Made by a program: the position numbers and the translations under genes | The notes under the pieces: generated by a model | The model's input: the letters and a program-made list of their open reading frames with translations, nothing else | Told to the model about the DNA's origin: nothing | Database searches by the model: none | From: JAYWIG01 sp043789035 | GTDB lineage: Bacteria; Pseudomonadota; Gammaproteobacteria; Burkholderiales; Burkholderiaceae_E | Direction: 5' to 3' | NCBI GenBank assembly: GCA_043789035.1 | Contig: JAYWIG010000281.1 | Location: 1 to 36,103, forward strand | DNA: 36,103 bases | Part shown: positions 23,881 through 32,572 of the stretch, piece after piece | Layout: each line of letters begins with the position of its first letter | Position numbering within the stretch: position 1 is the first letter of the stretch

Positions 23881-26523
23881 TTAACCGAACTGGCGGTCAT
23901 TGATCTCTTTAACTTTACCGGCCATGAGCTGGCGGAGTGTCTGTTCGAGGTCAGAAACTTGATACGGTTTACCGACGACGCGTGACCCGGCGAGATTTTT
24001 CGGCAACAAATCAGCTTCGCTGTATCCGGTACTGAAGGCAAATGGGATACTGCGGCTCTTGAGAATCGTTGCCACCTCCCAGGACATCTCACCGGCTAGA
24101 TTGACGTCGAGCAGTGCTGCATCAAGAGTTTCTGTCGCGGCTAAGAGCATCGCGCCCTTCAGTCGTGTCGCCGGCCCCACCATTTCCCAGCCAAGGTCGT
24201 TGAACATAGCCTCGATCGTCAAATTCAACAGAAACGAGTCCTCAACGACGAGAATCCGCGGACGCGAAGGAATGGCGGACGCGACTACTTCGACCTTTGC
24301 CGTTTCACGGTTCTGATCGGTTGGCTTGGCCGTCAACACCACGAGCGACGATTCTGGCAACACGATATGGCAGACAACACCGGTGCGTTCATATACGATT
24401 GCAGCATGACCGTCGGTTTCAAGCGCAAGCGCTCGCTCGATCAAGTTTGATCCGAATCCGCGCCGCGTCGGCGGTTCGACCACGGGCCCGCCTGATTCAG
24501 TCCAAGAAATGTCTATCCCACCATCGGGACGCAGGTGCATATGAACTGCAACCTTGCCGGCGAGCGAGGATAGCGACCCAAATTTTGCGGCATTGGTGGC
24601 AAGCTCGTGCAACGCAAGCGACAGCGCCAACGCGGATTTTGGCGTCAACACTGCATCGACACAGTGAAGTTCGATATTACCGAACCCTTGTGTATACGGT
24701 TCTAACTCCTCGCGTAGCAGTTCATCGACCGAAACACCTTCCCATCGACTCTGCGTCAAAAGGCTGTGCGCTTTAGCCATTGAATGAATGCGCTTGTCAA
24801 GCCCTTCGACGAACACGGTGAGCGACTCGGCACTGCGGCTCGACTGCGTCACCAATGCCTGAATATTGGCGAGCGTGTTTTTCACACGATGATCGAGCTC
24901 GGCCATCAACAGCTTGTCACGGTTGTGTGCCTTGGCCCGTTCGCGCGAGGCAGCCTCAATCCGGCGCAGCACCACCTGAAGTAGAGAGACACGCAGATCG
25001 AATGCCGAATCTGTTTCTGCCGCTGTCCACGGCAGAGCGCGGTTGCGCACCGTATGCTTCCATACCTCGAAAGATTTGCGAGGCGAAAGCTGGTTGCCCT
25101 CGGGCCCGCTCATCACGGGTTTCGCGGGATCGCCGGCCCAAAGCGCGGTTTCGACAAGCTCGGGTCGAAACCAGAGAATGAAATCGGATGGATCACGCGA
25201 TACCGCGATGACCAGCAACCCTGACGCAAAAGCGGTAAACGCCTTTGCCGGTTCGTAAATCTCGCTCAGGCGATCGGTTGAAAAAACACCCTCGGTCTCA
25301 ACCATATAGGTCGTTAGCCAATCGGCAAGTGCCATGATCTGTTCGCGGTTGGGCGTGGTGCCCAGAAATGTTATCTCGCCCTCGACACGCACAGCGACCC
25401 CGCCGCTACGCGACCCGTTGAGCGCGACGTCGCCACCGTGAATATAGTCAAGCAGGTTCGGTGTTTGCTGCGTCAGGCCGTAAGCATAGTCATCGACGCC
25501 TGCAAGGTTGAGCATCAGCTCCTGGAGTATCTTTCGGCTGGCAAGCCTCGCCTCGAACTGTTCACTTTTCTCGCGCGCTTCGAGTTGCAGCGAGAACATT
25601 GAGCCGAATAGCTCGCATACGGCGCGCAAATGGCGCGGCAGGATGCGCGGGCTGTTGTTGTGGCAAGCAATCAGACCCCACAGCATGCCACCGACGATGA
25701 TCGAGATCGACATTGAGGCGTCGATGCCCATGTTGCGCAGATATTCCCGGTGGATGGGCGACACGTCGCGCAAAATGGCATAACTCATATCGAGCGACTT
25801 GCCGGTGCGCGGATTGAGCGTCGGCGTGAGCGGCGCGGGGTCATAGTCCACTTGCGTGATCAGCCTAAGCCAGCTTTTAAGATAAAGCGCACGCGCTTGC
25901 TGCGGAATATCGGCAGCGGGGTAATGAAGATCCAGAAATGGCGAGAGTTCTGGCGCGCGACTTTCTGCGATGACCCAACCCGAACCATCAGCCATGAAGC
26001 GGTAGATCATCACCCGGTCATACTGCGCCACTCGGCGCACACTGGCCGTTGCCATCTGGCAAAGCGCGTTGAGCGACGTCGCGGTACTGAATCCATCTAC
26101 CATGAGCTGTACGGCCGCAAGCGGATCGGCGACGAAACTATCATTGGGCTCGCCCGCCTCGAATTCAATGACAAGATTACCATCGACAAGGTGTGCGCTA
26201 GCGTCGAGCGCACGATCGGCAATGACCCGAAGAACCGGATCGAGCAGGTGACGCGGCTTAACGAGATCAGGTTCCTTGCACAGTGCATGCAGCCGATGCG
26301 CCTGGTCGTTCGAGAAAAGCGTATCGACGGGTCGACCAAGCAGCATGTCGATCGATCGGCCCAGCAATCCGAGTGTATCGCCAGCCGCCTGAAGAACGCG
26401 GAGTGTTTCGCACTCGAGCACAAGCATGGCACCGTGCGGGAGAATTGCGCCGGGAACATGGATCGGTTCTCGATCGCAATTGGTGAGATCGACGCGGTCG
26501 CGTTCGAGAATCGCGTCATTCAT
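23881..26523 (-). CDS. Bacteriophytochrome hybrid histidine kinase (PAS-GAF-PHY-HWE kinase-REC)
   Basis: An 880-residue red/far-red photoreceptor. Start ATG 26523 has AGGA 8 nt upstream. Cys16 in TNCDREPIHVPG is the biliverdin attachment site. The PAS domain (about 15-125) is followed by GAF (150-320, with HYPAADIPQQAR at 200-210) and PHY (330-510, with the tongue PRKSF at 481-485). The kinase is HWE-type: phospho-acceptor His545 (ELDHRVKN), N-box HELATNAAKFGSL, and W674-x-E676 in SWTESGGP. A receiver domain (756-870) has phospho-acceptor Asp806 and Lys852. The gene is visibly more G+C-rich than its neighbours and HWE phytochromes are mostly alphaproteobacterial, suggesting transfer. No heme oxygenase gene is adjacent. 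Confidence 0.94.
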   Translation of the reverse strand: MNDAILERDRVDLTNCDREPIHVPGAILPHGAMLVLECETLRVLQAAGDTLGLLGRSIDMLLGRPVDTLFSNDQAHRLHALCKEPDLVKPRHLLDPVLRVIADRALDASAHLVDGNLVIEFEAGEPNDSFVADPLAAVQLMVDGFSTATSLNALCQMATASVRRVAQYDRVMIYRFMADGSGWVIAESRAPELSPFLDLHYPAADIPQQARALYLKSWLRLITQVDYDPAPLTPTLNPRTGKSLDMSYAILRDVSPIHREYLRNMGIDASMSISIIVGGMLWGLIACHNNSPRILPRHLRAVCELFGSMFSLQLEAREKSEQFEARLASRKILQELMLNLAGVDDYAYGLTQQTPNLLDYIHGGDVALNGSRSGGVAVRVEGEITFLGTTPNREQIMALADWLTTYMVETEGVFSTDRLSEIYEPAKAFTAFASGLLVIAVSRDPSDFILWFRPELVETALWAGDPAKPVMSGPEGNQLSPRKSFEVWKHTVRNRALPWTAAETDSAFDLRVSLLQVVLRRIEAASRERAKAHNRDKLLMAELDHRVKNTLANIQALVTQSSRSAESLTVFVEGLDKRIHSMAKAHSLLTQSRWEGVSVDELLREELEPYTQGFGNIELHCVDAVLTPKSALALSLALHELATNAAKFGSLSSLAGKVAVHMHLRPDGGIDISWTESGGPVVEPPTRRGFGSNLIERALALETDGHAAIVYERTGVVCHIVLPESSLVVLTAKPTDQNRETAKVEVVASAIPSRPRILVVEDSFLLNLTIEAMFNDLGWEMVGPATRLKGAMLLAATETLDAALLDVNLAGEMSWEVATILKSRSIPFAFSTGYSEADLLPKNLAGSRVVGKPYQVSDLEQTLRQLMAGKVKEINDRQFG

Positions 26524-26675
26524 AAGCTTCGTCCTATCTTTCGAGCTATTGCTCGCATATTGCAAATGTGCAGCGCCCAGTATAGCAACATGATTAAAAC
26601 CACATTACTTTAGGAGCTTTATCGATACACCCCACTATGCGCCGACAAAACCGTTTTTCACTCCGGTAGGATGCT

Positions 26676-27410
26676 TTACTTTAACAACAGAACAATCGAA
26701 ACAGCAACTAAAAAAGCAAAAAGCAGTTTACGAAAAACTTCTTCATTGAGTTTTCCACGCAAACGTTTCCCCAGTGCTAACCCTATAAACATCGGCAACA
26801 GCGCCATGGTTGAAAACCCTAAGTCTTTCATACCGATTTTGTCGAACCAGAACATTGCCGCAAAGAGCGGCAGCCCACCACAGAAATAAATCACGCTGAT
26901 TGCGCCGACGAACTCATCTTTGTTTAACTTGAGCGCCATTAGGTAGGTAATGATGACTGGCCCGGTTAACGTCGATACACCACCCAACATGCCTGACGCA
27001 AACCCCATGAGGGCACTGACGAGACTTTCTTTTCTTGCATTGATAGTTAGCACTGGCTTAAACGCCATCATCACAACAGCAAGAATCACGGCGGCCGCTA
27101 GCATAGCGTTTAGTTGCTTGATAGATAGAGCTAGGGTAAGTTTCACTGTCATGATGGAAGCGATTGCCTGCGTAATCAGCAAAGGCGCAAAACGCTTAAT
27201 CGATTGAAGGATGAGGCCTGAATCAAAAGCCTGCCAGATGTTTGATAACAATACCGGCATTACCATCAACCCAATGGCTTGGGGGCTAGGAATAACGAGC
27301 GACATCAAGGGAATAACTACCAACGGCAGACCAACACCAATCGTGCCTTTTACTGCACCACCTAACACCATACTCAGCGCACCCAAACTGAGTAGCATTA
27401 GGTCTGACAT
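26676..27410 (-). CDS. TSUP (TauE/SafE) family membrane permease
   Basis: A 244-residue integral membrane protein with about eight hydrophobic segments. The two TSUP repeats are seen as GGAVKGTIGVGLPLVVIPLM (N-terminal) and GMLGGVSTLTGPVIITYLMALKLNKDEFVG (C-terminal). The family exports or imports sulfite, sulfoacetate, sulfonates and other organic anions. The gene starts 10 bp after the stop of the Bug-type binding protein and is in the same direction, so permease and binding protein are probably co-transcribed and may handle the same aromatic or organic acid. The ATG start is clear. Substrate unknown. Confidence 0.9.
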   Translation of the reverse strand: MSDLMLLSLGALSMVLGGAVKGTIGVGLPLVVIPLMSLVIPSPQAIGLMVMPVLLSNIWQAFDSGLILQSIKRFAPLLITQAIASIMTVKLTLALSIKQLNAMLAAAVILAVVMMAFKPVLTINARKESLVSALMGFASGMLGGVSTLTGPVIITYLMALKLNKDEFVGAISVIYFCGGLPLFAAMFWFDKIGMKDLGFSTMALLPMFIGLALGKRLRGKLNEEVFRKLLFAFLVAVSIVLLLK

Positions 27411-27420
27411 GATCTACTCT

Positions 27421-28434
27421 TTATTCGGGTTTTAGGTCAGCAACTTTACCGGCCTTGCCCATCAAGTCATTTTCACGAGCGATGGCTTTCGCATAGTCTG
27501 CCGGTGTTGAGCCGATCGGTTCAATACCGGCATTTTGCAAAGTCTGAATAACGTCTGGCATTTTGGTGACTTGAGCAATCTCGGTGCTAATTCGGGTAAC
27601 AACCGATGCTGGCACACCTGTTGGCGCAAGCACTCCAATAGCCACCGAAAAATCAAAGCCCGGGATTACTTCCGCAATAGACGGTATCTCTTTGTTCTGA
27701 GCTGATCGCTGGCCAGAATTACTGCCTAAAATTTTTACCTGCCCAGATTTCGCAAAACCAGTCAGCGATGGCATGGCAGAAAACAGCGCATCGACCTGAG
27801 TGCCTACTAGAGCAGGTACCGATTGGCCACTACCGCGAAAAGGCACATGCCGAATATTTAAATCAAGGGCATGTTTCATTGCTTCCATCGTTAAATGATG
27901 GGTACTGCCGATACCGGATGAACCGTAAGTCAAGTCACCAGGTTTTGCTTTCACTAAGGCGATAAATTCCTGCAAGTTGTTGGCTGCAACTTTTTGATTC
28001 ACCGCTAAAAACAATGGCGAACGCGCAATCAACGATACCGGCACAAAATCTTTATTCACATCGTACTTTAGTGATTTATTGATTTGCGGCGTAATCGATA
28101 GCATCGACCCATCGGACACAATGAAGGTGTAGCCATCATTGCCACTCGTCATTAAGGCGTTGTAGGCAACCACTCCGTTGCCACCGGGCTTGTTGTCGAT
28201 AACCACTTGCGCCCCAAGCTTCTCACTTAACTTTTGCGCAATTACGCGGGCGACCGTATCTGGCAGGCCGCCGGGCGCGTAAGGCACAATAAACTTGATG
28301 GGCTTAGATGGATAGATGGACGTTGTAGTTTGTCCAAAAGCTGCAGTGCTCAAACTCGCATTCAATGCAAGCACGGATGAAGCAATCGCAGATAAAACCA
28401 GTAGACGCTGACGATACATCAGGGTAGCCTTCAT
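27421..28434 (-). CDS. Bug/TctC-family periplasmic solute-binding protein
   Basis: A 337-residue protein with an N-terminal Sec signal peptide (hydrophobic core about 9-33, probable cleavage after AFGQ) and the TctC/Bug start YPSKPIKFIVPYAPGGLPDTVARVIAQKL. The internal pattern (VVIDNKPGGNGVVAYNALM, TYGSSGIGSTHHLTMEAMK, VPFRGSGQSVPALVGTQVDALFSAMP) is diagnostic. Bug proteins bind carboxylates, including aromatic acids, in the periplasm. The normal membrane partners TctA/TctB are not in the window; a TSUP permease follows instead. The gene is divergent from the dihydrodiol-dehydrogenase-like gene with a 36-bp gap, so both start within one short control region. Confidence 0.93.
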   Translation of the reverse strand: MKATLMYRQRLLVLSAIASSVLALNASLSTAAFGQTTTSIYPSKPIKFIVPYAPGGLPDTVARVIAQKLSEKLGAQVVIDNKPGGNGVVAYNALMTSGNDGYTFIVSDGSMLSITPQINKSLKYDVNKDFVPVSLIARSPLFLAVNQKVAANNLQEFIALVKAKPGDLTYGSSGIGSTHHLTMEAMKHALDLNIRHVPFRGSGQSVPALVGTQVDALFSAMPSLTGFAKSGQVKILGSNSGQRSAQNKEIPSIAEVIPGFDFSVAIGVLAPTGVPASVVTRISTEIAQVTKMPDVIQTLQNAGIEPIGSTPADYAKAIARENDLMGKAGKVADLKPE

Positions 28435-28470
28435 TTAATTAACACTTACTTAGAACACTAAGATTATTGC

Positions 28471-29682
28471 ATGATGGATAAAAGCACATCACAACTCGAA
28501 CCCATCAAGCTTGGCGTGCTTGGCTTGGGCCGAGCCTTCACCCTTATGCTACCAACCTTTGAGGGCGATAAACGTGTTCGACTGGTAGCCGCCTTTGATC
28601 CACGGCAATCGGCTCGCGATGCTTTCGCGTCACAGTTTGGCACATCATATTTATCAGCAACATCGGTTTGCGAAGATGTCAACGTTGATTGGGTATACAT
28701 CGCAACCCCTCACCAGTTTCATGCAGAACATGTAGCTCTTGCCGCGCAAAACGGCAAACACGTCATGGTCGAAAAACCGATGGCTCTGACACTCGCCGAT
28801 TGCACTGCAATGATTGAGGCATGCAAACGAGCAAAGGTTCATTTGATTGTCGGCCCTAGTCATAGCTTTGATGCGCCAGTGTTGCTGGCTAAGCAAATCA
28901 TCGATGGTGGTTCACTTGGGAAAGTGCGCATGCTCCACGCATTGAATTACACTGATTTTCTGTATCGACCAAGGCGGCCAGAAGAACTCGATACTGCACA
29001 AGGTGGCGGCGTAGTGTTTAGCCAAGGTGCCCATCAAGTCGATATATTGCGTTTACTGGCTGGCGGTAAATGCACATCAGTTCGTGCGAGCACAGGCCAG
29101 TGGCATGCCAATCGCCCGACTGAAGGCGCTTATAGTGCGTTGTTGCAATTTGGAGATGTTTTTGCCAGCGCCACCTATAACGGTTATGGCTATTACGACA
29201 GCGATGCGCTGATGGAGTGGGTAGGTGAAATGGGGCAGGCGAAATCTCATGAAACCCATGCAATCACTCATCGCAAACATTCGATGACCACCAATGAAGC
29301 AGCTGAAGCTCATGCCAAGGCGGAACGCAACTTCGGTGGCAACGACTACGACCCAGCCGCCGCAAACCCAGCCGCAATCGCTCATCAGCACTTCGGTTTT
29401 GTGTTGATCAGCTGCGATTATGGTGACATCCGTTTAACGGCCAAGGGCCTTGAAATACATGATAAGAATGGCCAGCGCACCGTCGACGCGCTGCCAAGCG
29501 CCACACCAAGAAAAACAGTCATCGATGAGCTATGGCAAACCGCTCAAGATAAAACACCGCCGCTTCATAGCGGTGCATGGTCCAGAGCAACCCTAGAAGT
29601 GTGTCTGGGCATTCTCGAGTCGGCCAACGCATTTACCAACAACAGGCAAGATATCGTCATGCATCAACAAGTAGAGTCATGA
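28471..29682 (+). CDS. Gfo/Idh/MocA oxidoreductase, phthalate 4,5-cis-dihydrodiol dehydrogenase-like
   Basis: A 403-residue NAD-dependent dehydrogenase. The Rossmann domain opens IKLGVLGLGRAFTLMLPTF; VYIATPHQFHAEHVALAAQNGKHVMVEKPMAL carries the family EKP motif. The C-terminal domain includes GGGVVFSQGAHQVDILRLLAGG. Length and neighbours (MarR, decarboxylase and Rieske oxygenase of the Pht5 and Pht3 types) match Pht4, which oxidises cis-4,5-dihydrodiol phthalate to 4,5-dihydroxyphthalate. Two consecutive ATGs (28471 and 28474) are possible starts and no clear SD precedes them. The stop overlaps the MarR gene as ATGA (29679-29682). The assignment is by family and context. Confidence 0.85.
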   Translation: MMDKSTSQLEPIKLGVLGLGRAFTLMLPTFEGDKRVRLVAAFDPRQSARDAFASQFGTSYLSATSVCEDVNVDWVYIATPHQFHAEHVALAAQNGKHVMVEKPMALTLADCTAMIEACKRAKVHLIVGPSHSFDAPVLLAKQIIDGGSLGKVRMLHALNYTDFLYRPRRPEELDTAQGGGVVFSQGAHQVDILRLLAGGKCTSVRASTGQWHANRPTEGAYSALLQFGDVFASATYNGYGYYDSDALMEWVGEMGQAKSHETHAITHRKHSMTTNEAAEAHAKAERNFGGNDYDPAAANPAAIAHQHFGFVLISCDYGDIRLTAKGLEIHDKNGQRTVDALPSATPRKTVIDELWQTAQDKTPPLHSGAWSRATLEVCLGILESANAFTNNRQDIVMHQQVES

Positions 29683-30206
29683 AAAGATCAGGTCAAATTT
29701 CAACCAAAGCACTTCTGCACCATTGGCGTGAAGCCGTTCCGGACGATAGACTTGCTCACTTGGTGAGAGATGTCTCGCGAGCGCAAATGCGGGCTTTGCA
29801 AAATCGATTGGCACACTACGATGTGTCTTTCGGTCACTGGCAGTTTCTTCGTATTTTGTGGACTAAAGATGGCCTCACCCAACGTGAGTTAAGCGACCAG
29901 GCAGGCGTCATGGAGCCAACTACGTTTAGTGCAGTCAAAGCGATGGAAGCCATGGGTTTTATCGAACGCAGGCAACTTGCGGGTAATCGAAAAAACATGC
30001 ATGTGTTTTTAACGCCAGCCGGAAAAGCCCTAAAAGCCAAGCTCGTGCCATTGGCAGAGGAAGTGAATCACTTAAGCGTTTTGGGCTTAAATGATGCGAC
30101 TATTAGTACAGTACGCAAAGCGCTGCTGACGATGATAGAAAACCTTGCAACTGAAGACGTTGAAGCGGAGGACTCCGAATCCGAAGATCTCGATAGGCCA
30201 GCCTAA
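29679..30206 (+). CDS. MarR-family transcriptional regulator
   Basis: A 175-residue winged-helix repressor. After an N-terminal extension, the MarR domain (about 25-150) shows RAQMRALQNRLAHYDVSFGHWQFLRILWTKDGLTQRELSDQAGVMEPTTFSAVKAMEAMGFIERRQ with the wing NRKNMHVFLTPAGKAL. The C-terminal tail is strikingly acidic (EDVEAEDSESEDLDRPA). Start ATG 29679 overlaps the dehydrogenase stop by 4 nt; the frame is open upstream, but those residues are inside the previous gene. It likely controls the phthalate-like genes in response to an aromatic acid. The stop overlaps the convergent decarboxylase gene by 4 nt (30203-30206). Confidence 0.92.
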   Translation: MKRSGQISTKALLHHWREAVPDDRLAHLVRDVSRAQMRALQNRLAHYDVSFGHWQFLRILWTKDGLTQRELSDQAGVMEPTTFSAVKAMEAMGFIERRQLAGNRKNMHVFLTPAGKALKAKLVPLAEEVNHLSVLGLNDATISTVRKALLTMIENLATEDVEAEDSESEDLDRPA

Positions 30207-31192
30207 ATACTATAACTCTCGTAAGTCGATGGGTGGAATATCTCATCGACCGACATCAACCTCTGCGACAACCCTTGCCCATGATGATGACGCAAAAATG
30301 TCTCCAAGGTTGCACGGTTCGGCCCAACGCCATACGACCAAAAATCACTACCTAGAGTTTCACGCGCAGCTTTCAACTGTTCTTCAACAAACGGCAAAGT
30401 CACCTTAGTTGCTGAAGTATCGGACAGTTTTTCTAACGCCAAAGTCTTAGCTTGAGAGAAGGCTTTATATACCGCTGCTGGCAACCAAGGGTGTTTTGCC
30501 ACCAAGGTTTTGCGTATGCCCACCACGTGCATGATAGGGAATACTTTGGTGCGGCTGTAGTACTCCTTTGCGACGGAAGTCGGATCATCGAACAGCCAAT
30601 CAACATTCGGATTGATTAACGCTGCGCCGCTAGGCGGCCTAGGCGCAATAAAGCCATCAAGCTCGCCTCTATCCAACATGTCAGAAATCGTGACGCCGTC
30701 TGGGGCATCTTCAATTCGTATGTCACTTGGCAGTTGTAGTTTGATTTTTTCAGGTCGGCCCGGAGTATCGATACCACCACGCACGAAATGCATATCGCAA
30801 GGTTTCACACCGAAGTCGTCCTGCAAAATGGCACGCGCCCACACATTGGCGGTTAATTGATACTCAGGTAAACCCACTCGCTTGCCGATTAAATCTTGGG
30901 GCTTTTTAATGCGATCTTTGCGCACATAAATCGAGGTATGGCGAAACGCCCGTGACAAGAACACTGGCACTGCGATATAGGGGCAATCGCCGTTAGCCGT
31001 TTTCACCATGTAGCTTGAAAACGATAGCTCACTAATATCGAAATCTTCGTAGCGCATAGCGCGAAAAAACATTTCTTCTGGGCTAAGCGCCATGTAGACA
31101 GGATCAACACCATCGATTTGTATTTCGCCACTGATGAGGGCGCGAGTACGGTCATAATCGCCACATGCGATGGAAAGTTGTAGCTTAGACAT
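30203..31192 (-). CDS. 4,5-dihydroxyphthalate decarboxylase-like protein (Pht5 family)
   Basis: A 329-residue protein. The opening MSKLQLSIACGDYDRTRALISGEIQIDGVD and the stretch MFFRAMRYEDFDISELSFSSYM are characteristic of 4,5-dihydroxyphthalate decarboxylases, which have the fold of periplasmic binding proteins and turn 4,5-dihydroxyphthalate into protocatechuate. No signal peptide is seen, so it is cytoplasmic. It begins 3 bp after the Rieske oxygenase stop and so belongs to the same minus-strand unit. Some family members are annotated as ABC substrate-binding proteins; the absence of a signal and the Pht3/Pht4-like neighbours favour the decarboxylase reading. Confidence 0.85.
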   Translation of the reverse strand: MSKLQLSIACGDYDRTRALISGEIQIDGVDPVYMALSPEEMFFRAMRYEDFDISELSFSSYMVKTANGDCPYIAVPVFLSRAFRHTSIYVRKDRIKKPQDLIGKRVGLPEYQLTANVWARAILQDDFGVKPCDMHFVRGGIDTPGRPEKIKLQLPSDIRIEDAPDGVTISDMLDRGELDGFIAPRPPSGAALINPNVDWLFDDPTSVAKEYYSRTKVFPIMHVVGIRKTLVAKHPWLPAAVYKAFSQAKTLALEKLSDTSATKVTLPFVEEQLKAARETLGSDFWSYGVGPNRATLETFLRHHHGQGLSQRLMSVDEIFHPSTYESYSI

Positions 31193-31195
31193 ACG

Positions 31196-32524
31196 TCAGG
31201 CTTTCACAGAATAAGAGGGTTCAAGCGAAGGTACGTCGGCATTCGCCAGCCAAATATACTTCGTTTGGTAGGCTCGCCAATCAGTTGTTTTCGGCACAAT
31301 CGCCTGAAAAGCGCAATCGGTTTTAGGAATAGCATTATTGCCCGTACCAATCGCTGCTTGGCCTTTTTGGAAAGCCTTCACTGCATCGAGCATTTGCTTT
31401 CTAAACTCCACAACGGCTAAGTCACTGGCACCCAATCGATCATTCGTTCTATCAGCAATCGGGCCCATGGTGAGCCACATAGCGACATCTTGATTTGGGA
31501 AACCGGTAATGCCCGTCCAGTTACCCGCCTTCATTGCTTGCCTGTCTTGCCAAAAGCGATTGTCTTGGGTGCGTAGCGGCCGATAGAACTCATCTAAATC
31601 AATGCCGACTGTTTGGCGCAAAAATTTGCGCCATGTTTCGGTTTCCGGCGTTTGCGACGGATGGCCCCAAGCAATGAAGTAGAACGCGGTGTTGGTATCG
31701 TCCATCGGCACGTTGATGTTTGCGACGTTGTACAAATTATTGGGCGGTATCAAAGCAGTCGCTGGTGCTACGAAAATAGTCGAACGTACATATTCATTGT
31801 TTGCCGCATCTTTAATCGGACGCCGCAGCGCTGCATAGCGAAAACCATAAGGGGTACGCTGCACCTGCATACGAGGGGCTTTGTCAGTTGAAGGGCGCAG
31901 CCAAGTATTCGCCGTCGCCTTTGCACTATCAACTCGCGCGGGCACCATATCGGATGAATGCAAACTGGAGCTGTGCGCAGAATCAATCGCGCCTTCGAGT
32001 ATTTGCGCCCAATTGCAAGGCAGCAAAGCCTTTGCCACGGTTACACGAGTATCGGCGGTTGGCGCCCATGCCGGTGGAACGAAATCGGGCAAAGACTCAC
32101 CCTCTTTTAATTTGCCCATATAGGCCCAAACAAAACTGCCCCACTCCTTGGTTGGGTAAGCAGTGTGTTTAACCTTTTGTGCCAGGCAACTTGCCGCAGG
32201 TTCAGACACCATTTCGATGACATTGCCCTCCACGTCCATCTTCCAGCCGTGATACAGGCATCGCAAGCCACCTTCTTCATTACGGCCGAAGACTAAGGAT
32301 GCACGGCGATGCGGGCAATATTCGTCCATCACGCCCACGCGGCCGTCGGTATCTCGAAACACCACCAAATTTTCACCAAATAGCCGAGCACGAACCGGGT
32401 TACCGTCTGGCTCAGCAACTTCTTCGAGCAAGCACACCGGTTGCCAGTGTTTGCGGAACAATTGGCCCATAGGTGCATCGCCTTCAACACGGCAAAGCAG
32501 ATCGTTATCTTCCCTAGAAATCAT
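31196..32524 (-). CDS. Rieske aromatic oxygenase alpha subunit, phthalate 4,5-dioxygenase-like (Pht3 family)
   Basis: A 442-residue oxygenase. The Rieske cluster ligands are Cys70-x-His72 (CPHRRASL) and Cys89-x2-His92 (CLYHGWKMD). The mononuclear iron triad lies in EGAIDSAHSSSLH (Asp181, His184, His189). The N-terminal MISREDNDLLCRVEGDAPMGQLFRKHW is typical of phthalate 4,5-dioxygenase. It would dihydroxylate phthalate or a related ring with O2. The partner reductase (Pht2 type, with FMN, NAD and [2Fe-2S]) is not in the window and must be elsewhere. It precedes the decarboxylase gene by 3 bp. Possible promoter/operator DNA lies at 32555-32572. Substrate remains inferred. Confidence 0.9.
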   Translation of the reverse strand: MISREDNDLLCRVEGDAPMGQLFRKHWQPVCLLEEVAEPDGNPVRARLFGENLVVFRDTDGRVGVMDEYCPHRRASLVFGRNEEGGLRCLYHGWKMDVEGNVIEMVSEPAASCLAQKVKHTAYPTKEWGSFVWAYMGKLKEGESLPDFVPPAWAPTADTRVTVAKALLPCNWAQILEGAIDSAHSSSLHSSDMVPARVDSAKATANTWLRPSTDKAPRMQVQRTPYGFRYAALRRPIKDAANNEYVRSTIFVAPATALIPPNNLYNVANINVPMDDTNTAFYFIAWGHPSQTPETETWRKFLRQTVGIDLDEFYRPLRTQDNRFWQDRQAMKAGNWTGITGFPNQDVAMWLTMGPIADRTNDRLGASDLAVVEFRKQMLDAVKAFQKGQAAIGTGNNAIPKTDCAFQAIVPKTTDWRAYQTKYIWLANADVPSLEPSYSVKA

Positions 32525-32554
32525 TCGAGTCGCCCAACTATACTTAGATGACTA

Positions 32555-32572
32555 ATTATAATCAGTGATTAT
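32555..32572 (-). promoter_or_regulatory. Palindrome and possible -10 element upstream of the Rieske oxygenase
   Basis: ATAATCA (32558-32564), one base, then TGATTAT (32566-32572) is a perfect 7-bp dyad. On the minus strand it abuts a TATAAT (32555-32560), a good -10 sequence about 30 nt before the oxygenase start. The -35 region is weak. It overlaps the dehydratase stop codon (32562-32564). It may be the MarR-type operator of the phthalate-like genes; that is inference. Confidence 0.4.

Noticed and set aside
25750..26613. A 287-codon plus-strand open frame antisense to the phytochrome gene
   Set aside because: The high G+C of the phytochrome gene opens many shadow frames; the sequence is Arg/His-rich with no domain pattern.
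30203..31192. ABC transporter substrate-binding protein
   Set aside because: The fold is similar, but there is no signal peptide and the N-terminal pattern and neighbours match 4,5-dihydroxyphthalate decarboxylase.
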